Of a stretch of DNA of 64,000 nt, positions 56,801 through 64,000 are shown one piece after another. The notes beneath the pieces were generated by a model. The model saw only the letters and a program-made list of their open reading frames with translations, had not been told where the DNA came from and did no database searches. A program made the position numbers and the translations under genes. Numbering within the stretch: position 1 is the stretch's first letter; every line of letters begins with the position of its first letter. The stretch is from Leucosporidium creatinivorum (Eukaryota; Basidiomycota; Microbotryomycetes; Leucosporidiales; Leucosporidiaceae), in the NCBI GenBank assembly GCA_001600635.1, contig BCKL01000030.1, forward strand, positions 36,763 to 100,762. Direction: 5' to 3'.

Positions 56801-59800
56801 ATGGGACTCTTCACCAGGAAGAAGAACAAGCAGCAGCAGCAGCAGTCAGCCCCAGGGGATGAGAGCCACCTCTCGGCTCCGAGCAACTCCCGCCTCTCCT
56901 CAGCTTCACCCGAACCTTCATTGAAGTCACCCTCACTACGCACTCAGCGACAAGGATCAGCTACATCCTCCAGATTCAGCAACCCCTTCCGCTCCTCGTC
57001 CTTCTCGTCCGCCCCACCCTCCCCGAGCCCAAATACCACCGCCGCCGATCCCAGTCAGCAGCGCAGCTCGGCTCTCCCTCCTGCCGCCCACAACCGACCA
57101 CCACGAGATGCTCAAGCTCAAGCCCACCTGCATGTCGACACGAGGCAGACCAGGGAAGAAGGCAGTTGGGACGATCTCGGCGTTCCACTCGCGGGATCTC
57201 CAGACACCTACGCTCGCCCTTCCCAGCAGGAAGGCAGCCCCGTAGCTTCGCTCAACCGCTTCAAGCTGTTTGGGGGAGGAGGAGGCAGCTCCGTCTCGCT
57301 ACCGCTACCGCCAGCGCAGCGGCGAGAGTCGATGGAGCAGGAGACGCTGCGCGAACAACAACATGGGGCGCAGGGTCACCAGCAGCAGCAGGCGTACGAG
57401 TTAGAGGTCGAGAAGAAGAGTCGATGGAAGCTTGGGCGTGGTGCAGCGGCGAAGCGGCGCTCAGGGAGCGTGGGGAGCACCCTGTCCATGTCTCAAGTTA
57501 CGGGCGGCGCACTCGGAGCTGGCAGCCAGCAGCAACAGCAGCAGCAAGGGAACGACGACGAGGAAGGTGGATTCTTTGTCAGGTCGTTTAGGACCGTCTC
57601 GCGCGTCCAAAACCCCATCACCACCGGCCCCTACGAATCCCTCCCGCCAGCCTCGTCCCCCCCGCTTCCCGCCCTTCCTCCTCCTTCTCCCCAGCAACTC
57701 CCGCAACGCCTCTCCTTCGACCACGACTCGCATCGCTCCATGTCGGCTTCCACCTCGTCAGCTCATCGACCACCACTCAACACTCGCTCGCCCGGCTCGG
57801 GCTCCTGGACCAACGTCGCCGACCGAGCTCCCTCACCGACCATCAGCGTCGAGGCGTTCCGCTTCGCCTCCAGTCGCTCCAAGTCGACCGTCTCGCTCGC
57901 TTCCATGGGAGAGGACCCGCCTCTCGAACGACCGAGGTTCGAGCCGAGCGAGAGGAGGAGGAGCTCGTTCAGAAGCGAGTCGGATGTCGGAGTTGGGGTT
58001 CTCGCGCCGCCACGACCTCAGTACGCTCGTCAGCACTCGAGGAGCTCGTCCAACAACTCGAGCAACTCGGACGTACGCGGCCAACAGCAGCAGCAAGCGG
58101 TTAGCCAGTCCAACTCGGTCGCCTCGGTCGCTTCGTACGCTACTGCGCCCGAACGACCGCAGATGTCGAGGGCGGCGTCGTCGGAGGCGGAGCTCAAGTT
58201 GATCGCCATGTACGGCACGAGCCCCACCCTCACCCAGGGCACCCTCACTCCTTCCAACTCGACGCCCTTCATTTCCACCCTTCCCTTCGAATCCGACTCG
58301 TCCGACTTTGACGTCGAACGCCTCGCCTCTTCCCCTCCTCGCGCTCAGCCGGCTCGTCGGGGCTCCATTCCTCTCGACTCGGGCTCGAGCAGCCCTTACA
58401 CACCCACCGCCAATCGCCATGGGTCCTCCGCCGCCCCTTCCGTCGCCGTGCAGCCTCCTACACCCGTCACCAATCCTACCTTCGTGCCTCCACCGCAACG
58501 CGCTTCGATGCAGCAGAAGCAACACCAGCAGTCGCCTGCCGCGACTCGAGGTCGAACCGTCTCGGCCATGGCTGCTTCGTCGGCGGCAAAGGGCAAGGGC
58601 AAGGCTCGAGGATGGAATAGCGATAGCAGTGAGGAGGAGAAGGAGGAAGCGGATAGCGATGACTCGGACGACGACGATGTACCGCTCGCCGACATTCGCA
58701 GCAGGAGCCAGACGGACCTCTCCCTCTACGCCATCCACGACGCCTCGTCGAGCATGCGCATGTTTCGCAAGGGCAGTAGCGAGGTCGAGGTTCTCGCCGA
58801 GCCGAGGGTCACTCCGCCGAAAGCGACTACGGCGCCTCCGTCGCAGAGGGAGCCTATCGGTCGCGGCACCCCTCCTCTCAGCGCCGCTACGGCCGCTTCT
58901 CTCCTTCGTCAAGGCTCGCAACGACGCTCAGTCTCGACCCTCTCCTTCTCCAACCCCATGGCTGCCACCACCGCCGCTTCGCATGCACCCTCCCTTTCGC
59001 TCTCTACCCCACCACAGCCAACCCTCGGCTATCGCTCTCATTCCAACCCTTCCTCGCCCGCTCCGACGGCGCACGCCTTCCTCCCTTCCTCAACTTCCAC
59101 CTCCCTCCTTCCCTCGCTCACTTCCTCGGCCTCCACCACTCCCACCATGTCCGCCGCCTCCTCCTACCAACCTCGCATCGTCTCCTCCTCCTCCTCCGGC
59201 TCGGGGTCAGGCTCAGGATCCGGCTCGGGCTCCTCCGCTCCTCGCACGCCCAAGGATCACTCACCAGCAGTGAGCGACCTGGGCATGAAGAGCAATGGAT
59301 CCACTGCCAGGTCGTCCGTCTCCGTCATTGGCAGTGGAAGCATCTACGGCGACGAGGAGCGCAGGCAGGTCAAGTTTGTCGACAACGCCTCGCAGGTGTC
59401 GAGTGGAGGAGGCAAGTTTGGAAGGAGGATGAGCGCGCAGCCGCTCAATGCTGCTGCTCCTGCGTCGGGAGCGAGGACGAGCATCGCCGGTCCGCCGAGG
59501 AGCTCGAGCATGGCCAACTTGCATCATCAGAGTTCGTCGAGCCTCGGCGGGACTCCGCAAGAAGGAACACCAGCTTCCATTCGCGCTAGCGGATCCCTCG
59601 CCTCCTTCGCCCAGCAGCAGCAACGCCGAGCCATCTCGAGCGGCCAGCCCTCGCCTACCACTCCCACGACCCCTTCCTCCGCCGCTTCCACCGCCGCTCC
59701 CGCTACCGCTCGTCAACCGGGCTCCGTCTTTGACCGCATGAAGGCTCGTCACAAGGCCGAGACGCTCAGCGCCATCGCCCTCGGCAAGGACCTCAACGGA

Positions 59801-60720
59801 CCCGATGGAGCCATCGCCGACGACGATGAGGATGATGAGGACGATAACGAGCCGCTCGCTTCGCTACCGGCGAGGAGAGGGAGTCAGGCGGGGTCGATGA
59901 TGAGTGGGCTGGGAGGGACGATGCAGCAGCAGCAGCATCAGTTTGGGCAGCAGCAGTTCTATGGCGGTGGGCATGCGCATCAGACGTCGATTGGAGGATA
60001 CTCGCCTCTTGCGATGGCGCCGCCGGGAGTGGATCCTTACCTCTGTGAGTTGACATGTTCTCGCCGAGAAGAGCCGAGCTTACCTGTCTCTGTTCGCCTC
60101 GGTCGCAGACGCCTCGCTACCGAACGACCAGAAGATGCAGCTGCACCAGCGGTCGCAGCAGATGATGCAGATGTACGTCCATCGCTCTGTTTCCCTCTCA
60201 TTCCTCTTGAGCTGACCTTTTCTCGTCTCGCAGGATGGCGCAAGCGGCCTACCAAGCCAAAGCCGAGTCGCAAATCGGCGGCTGGGAGACCGGCAGCAAC
60301 ATCAGTGGCGCCAGTTCGCACGTCGGAGGACCGCCTCAGCATCATCAGCAGCGCGCCAGCCTCTCCAGCATCAACTCGTTCGGCGTTGGAGGGATGTCGG
60401 CGCCGATGATGGGCATGCCGCCGATGATGGGCTACGGCGCTCCCTACGGAGGCATGCCTATGCATCCTCCTCAGCCTGTCCCCGCGTCGCCTCAATCCTC
60501 CTACTCGACCTCCTCGTATCAGAACATGCCCCCTCGCAACGCTCGACTCCCGCCCTTCGCTCCCTCTTTCGCCATGTCGCAACCCATGTTCGCGCAGAGC
60601 ATGTACGCCGGATCAGCAATCGGAATGCCCACTGGCGGGTCGATGATGGGGATGCCCTCGTCAGCGCCGAGGGAGACGAGGAAGGCGCCAGCTTCGGCGA
60701 TTGGGACGGGGAGGCGATAG
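56801..60720 (+). CDS. Large disordered Ser/Gln-rich protein, unrecognised
   Basis: 1264-aa predicted protein from exons 56801-60044, 60109-60172 and 60234-60720. The start MGLFTRKKNKQQQQQ offers Gly2 plus a basic patch, suggesting N-myristoylation and membrane targeting; this is inference. The body is Ser/Pro/Gln-rich with an acidic run (SDSDDDDVPLAD), a Ser-Gly alternating run near 59200-59230 and a second DDDEDDEDDNEPLASL. The only ordered-looking region is near the C-terminus across the two introns (LYASLPNDQKMQLHQRSQQ, MMQMMAQAAYQAKAES), followed by Met/Gly/Pro-rich sequence. The in-frame sequence upstream of 56801 has no ATG. No known domain. Confidence 0.7.
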
Positions 60721-61082
60721 ATTTTCGGACACTACCTTTGATGGACCCTCATGGACCCTTTTGACTTCTTGGAATTAGCTTTGTGGCCTCCCCTCATACC
60801 TCATACATCTTGCCCCTCTCTCAATAGCTCACCTAATCTGCAAGCACCACTTTCGCATTCGATGCTCGGCGCTCGGTCGAGCTCTGCTGCTCTTACTGGG
60901 CTGTCTGGGGAGCTATCGATTCGCTGATCCCACTTTCAGCCTATCTGTAGCTATCCACCCTCGACAGTCGCCCTACTTCGAAACGCAAGGAACTCGACCC
61001 CTCCGAACGAGTTGTGACCCTCGTCTCTCTCCCTCCCACTCACTCGTGCTCGCTTTGCTCTCGACTCGTCGCTCGGCCCAGG
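60721..61082. other. Promoter region of the FBXO21-like gene
   Basis: 362 nt with the 3' flank of the disordered-protein gene and upstream sequence of the F-box gene. CTGTAGCT occurs at about 60946. Confidence 0.4.
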
Positions 61083-63442
61083 ATGGAAGCAAGCTTGTCG
61101 GAACAGCTGGAGAAGCTCTCTGTGCATTCCGAGACCACTACAGGTGAGCTGCAGCCTCTTCGATCCCCTTCAGCTCAGCTTTCGAAACTGACACCGCGCG
61201 TCCTCTTTCGAGCAGCACCTTCCGTCCCCTCCGAGATCATCCAGCACATCCTCAGCTTCCTCGACCCAGCCTCCGAAGACACGGTTGCAACTCTCCTTGA
61301 CTGTCAGCTCGTATCTCACCCCTTCGCCGCCGCTTCGCAAGCTCCCGCGCTGTGGCGTCCTCTCGTCGCTCAGAGGTGGAAGCGTGGAGGCTTCAGCTAC
61401 CCTTGGACGACACCGAAGAGCAGAAAGCTTCGTTGCCGACCCTCACTCCCGTTCTCTGCGGATCAAACGCTCGTCGACTCGCTCTTTCCCTCCGGCAAAC
61501 CCTCGACGGACCCCTACTTCGTCTACCGCGCTCGGTCCATCATCGACCAGCTCGCCCGAAGCCACGTCCAAAGTCTCGTAGATGGAACCGAAACGAAGCT
61601 ACAGAGCATCGATACCATCTGCCTTCTCGGCCCGCTCGTGCTAGACGAGCTGGTTCGCTTCGGCACCGAGATTCCAGAGGCCGACGTGCACCCTCACCTC
61701 TGCACGCGTACCTATTGGTGCAGGGAGACGTACTGGGCTAGTGAGCGTCGTAGTGCAGCGAGGACGTGGGCAGAGATTTGAGCCGGCGAGTACGAGGAGT
61801 CGGAAGCTTACGAACGAGGTTTCCTCGCCTTGCGCAATTGGGCCGAGCAGGGCGAGGAGTGGCCCACTTCGCCGGTAAGTGATCTACCGCATCCGGAGGG
61901 CAAAGATCTAATCTTACTCTCATGCAGCTCGACGACCTCCTCGTTCGGCTCTACGCCCGGAGCGCCCTCCTGCTCGGCTTGTTGAAGTCCGGCGACCTCT
62001 CGGCGCAGCTTCCAGCGGACCTCGCCTACGTCGCCAGGATCCTCACGCTGTCAATGGACTACGAGGGTATCAAAAGCTGGCCTGGTGAAGAAGCTCTTGA
62101 TCAGGTCATGGACCTGGAGCTGGTGAGCCATTCTCGGCATCACAGCGCTCGGCGCCGAACGCTCACTTTACCTCTGCAGGCGTTCATCCGTCGGGCTTGG
62201 ATACGATCGGATGCCCGGTGCTTTACAGAAGCGCAGAACGACGACCTCTTCGGCACCCAAACTCTCCTCTTCAACAGAAACTCGGCCAGCGCTGGCCCCG
62301 CCACCCATCTCGCCTTCTTTCTCGTCCTCCTTTGCCACATGCAGAGCTCGCCAGGCCTTGGCCAATTGAAGTCGATAGGAGTGTACTTTGTCAACAGTCC
62401 GCAGATGGTCTACCTCTACTGGAAGCATGACCCCTCGGTCGGCATACTCGTCGACCTCTTGAACAAGGACCCCAAGGAGCGCTGTGGCGGGGTCGACAAA
62501 AAGGCGTTTCCGCAGAACCTTCAGGAGTTTCCTGCATGGAGGCTTGTGAGTACCTTGCCTACGCTGTCCGAACGCAAGCTCACCCTTCTCTCCGTCGCAG
62601 CTCGGAGCATTCGCCGGCTCAATTCGAGAGCGCCTCGGGCAGCCCGGCGCAACACAAGCCATGAAGGACGCCTCGACCGCTTGCAGTTTTTTTCTGAGCG
62701 ATAGCAGAGGTCTCGCAGAGGTCCTCTTCTCCGCTCATGAGCAGCCCGCCCGCACCTTCGACTTGGGCATGCTCGAGCACGACCTTGCTCCTTTCTTCGG
62801 CGCCAACTCGTGCCTCTCGCCGTCGCAGACAGGGTCGACCATCGAGAGGATGAGGAAGGGGGTAGACTCGCTCGAGGCCCGACGCCGTCCCGAGGGCTGC
62901 CCTCTTCGTCTGCACGTCGGCGACTCGGTCGTCCTGAGCTCATCGGGTCAGGTCGCCATCATCGTCGGCTGGAAAGCAATTGAGTCTTCAAGGGTTCGCC
63001 GTAGGTCACCGTGGCTCTCGCGATACCTCGCCGAGCTCACCGACATCTCTTTCGCAGCGATCCCGAAGAGCAAGCGCGGAGGTCGTGCAGGATCGCTCAA
63101 GTCGTCGCTCTCCTTTCCACTCCCAGCTCGCCCTCCAACGTTTCACTACATTCTTGTAAGATCTCACCAACCATGAGACGACTTCCACCGCTGACGCCTT
63201 CCTCCTTACAGCACACCGCTACCCACCCCTCGCTCGAACCAGCCTGGCTCGGCGATCCCCCTATCGCCCTCGAACGCGACATCTCGGAGGTCTGCCCCTC
63301 CAAACGCGAGTTCGAGGACCTCCTCATCTCAAGCTCCTACGGGGTACTCGGTCGCTACTTCTGCAACATCGAGCTTGGAGAGAACGGCCGTCTGCGCCTC
63401 AAGTCGAGCCCCGAGATGCTGGCTAGGTGGCCGGATGGTTGA
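61083..63442 (+). CDS. FBXO21-like F-box/YccV protein with in-frame TGA
   Basis: Seven exons, 61083-61143, 61216-61874, 61928-62122, 62180-62545, 62601-63000, 63058-63155, 63212-63442, total 669 codons if the TGA at 61779-61781 is read through. F-box at about 23-65 (APSVPSEIIQHILSFLDPAS, LWRPLVAQRWKRG). The middle matches the FBXO21-type region (ATHLAFFLVLLCHMQ). The C-terminus has the YccV/HspQ-like domain (LHVGDSVVLSSSGQVAIIVG, TFHYILV) and LGRYFCNIELGENGRL. The stop lies inside an otherwise open, in-phase exon 2 between ARTWAEI and AGEYEESEAYERG. A 42-nt intron 61741-61782 would remove it but lacks a branch site and has a GAG acceptor. It could be a nonsense allele, pseudogene, base error or unusual splicing. 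Confidence 0.72.
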
Positions 63443-64000
63443 GTTTGCGAAGGAAGTGGGACGCAAGGACGATTGAAATTTAGCTTGTAAGATGTTGAAT
63501 GACCGATACCCGCTTGTCACCGAGTCTGGCAGTGAGAGAGGCGAGGTAAGAGGCGAAGTCAGGTCGAGCGCGAGCTGAGTAACGAGAGGTGTAGGATCAA
63601 GGCTGTACAAGATTCGGTGACTCACGAGCGAGACCGGGAAGCTCTGGAGGCTGACTCGGTAGTACGTACGGCTCAGCGAGGCATGCGCTCGATACGAGCG
63701 CCGAGACCGAATTCGACCCCTCCAATCTCGTTGAAGCCGTTCACGACGCGAGGCGGGAGATGTAGCTGAATTGGGCGGCCTGCCGTACATTTCGATGAGC
63801 TGATAAAAACTACAAGTTGATAAAACTATACGGAGGGCCAGTGAAACCTGCCCCTGCAGGGAAACTGTCCGCCCCGTGGTCAACGAGAGTAGCCGAGACG
63901 AGAAGGGGAGCGAGACTGAGAAGGGGAGATGAGACCGAGCCAAGGGAGAGAGAGCCGAGAGGCGAAGGAAGTGTGAGATAAAGAGAGAAAAGAAGGGAAG
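63443..64000. other. 3' flank of the FBXO21-like gene, window end
   Basis: 558 nt. A minus-strand frame with an ATG at about 63794 (MYGRPPNSATSPASRRERL) overlaps the F-box 3' end antisense, has no family signature and is not called. AT-rich patches around 63795-63835 may be intergenic. Confidence 0.35.

Noticed and set aside
57461-58921. Long minus frames opposite the 1264-aa disordered protein
   Set aside because: Arg/Gly-rich shadows of Ser/Pro codons on the + strand.
63329-63943. Minus frame antisense to the F-box gene 3' end
   Set aside because: The ATG lies well inside it, it overlaps a conserved + strand exon, and it has no family signature.

Overview
This window is nuclear DNA of a GC-rich, intron-dense fungus. 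Almost every gene is interrupted by short GT-AG introns, mostly 52-90 nt, with GTGAGT/GTACGT-type donors, a GCTGAC- or CTAAC-type branch site and a CAG acceptor. Gene content (PRP28, Zn2Cys6 factor, Bot1/mS45, Bqt4, CPL1-domain secreted protein) together with the intron style suggests a basidiomycete yeast, most likely of the Pucciniomycotina/Microbotryomycetes (red-yeast) type. That placement is inference from style; no marker gene here fixes the species. All spliced models below were assembled by hand from splice sites, reading phase and protein-family continuity.

Layout, 1-32 kb. The 3' part of the spliceosomal helicase PRP28 (+) is followed by a FAR-17a/AIG1 membrane hydrolase (+) and a 15-exon Zn2Cys6 transcription factor (+). 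Next come a thioredoxin-fold protein lacking CxxC (-), proteasome subunit beta-5 PRE2 (-) and splicing factor PRP38 (-). PRP38 is divergent from mitochondrial ribosomal protein bL27m (+). Then follow a BTB protein (-), a large SH3/Ras-association polarity protein (-), a Ser-rich F-box-like protein (-) and mitoribosomal mS45/Bot1 (-). The last is divergent from the inner-nuclear-membrane protein Bqt4 (+). A 2.1-kb gene-free tract with hairpin-rich near-repeats precedes a PX-PB1 protein (-).

Layout, 32-64 kb. A second 2-kb gene-free tract is followed by SDH3 (-), divergent from ALKBH1 (+). Then come ubiquilin DSK2 (-), an 884-aa secreted Cys-rich tandem-repeat protein ending in a CPL1-like domain (-), a third gene-poor tract, and ribosomal protein eS10 (-), which is flanked by inverted repeats. 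After that are a small one-TM protein (+), MIC60 (+), convergent NAF1 (-), divergent mitochondrial EF-Ts (+), two unrecognised low-complexity proteins (- and +), and an FBXO21-like F-box/YccV protein (+) that carries an in-frame TGA.

Function. The genes are housekeeping and unlinked in pathway: pre-mRNA splicing (PRP28, PRP38), ubiquitin-proteasome (PRE2, DSK2, two F-box proteins), snoRNP assembly and cytosolic translation (NAF1, eS10), and mitochondria (bL27m, mS45, SDH3, MIC60, EF-Ts). Several lie as divergent pairs sharing short promoters. I see no rRNA, tRNA, CRISPR array, intact transposon or secondary-metabolite cluster. The most unusual items are the CPL1 repeat protein with an intron recurring inside the same Cys codon, the structured near-repeats at about 28.1-28.5 kb, the inverted repeats around eS10, and the nonsense codon in the FBXO21-like gene.
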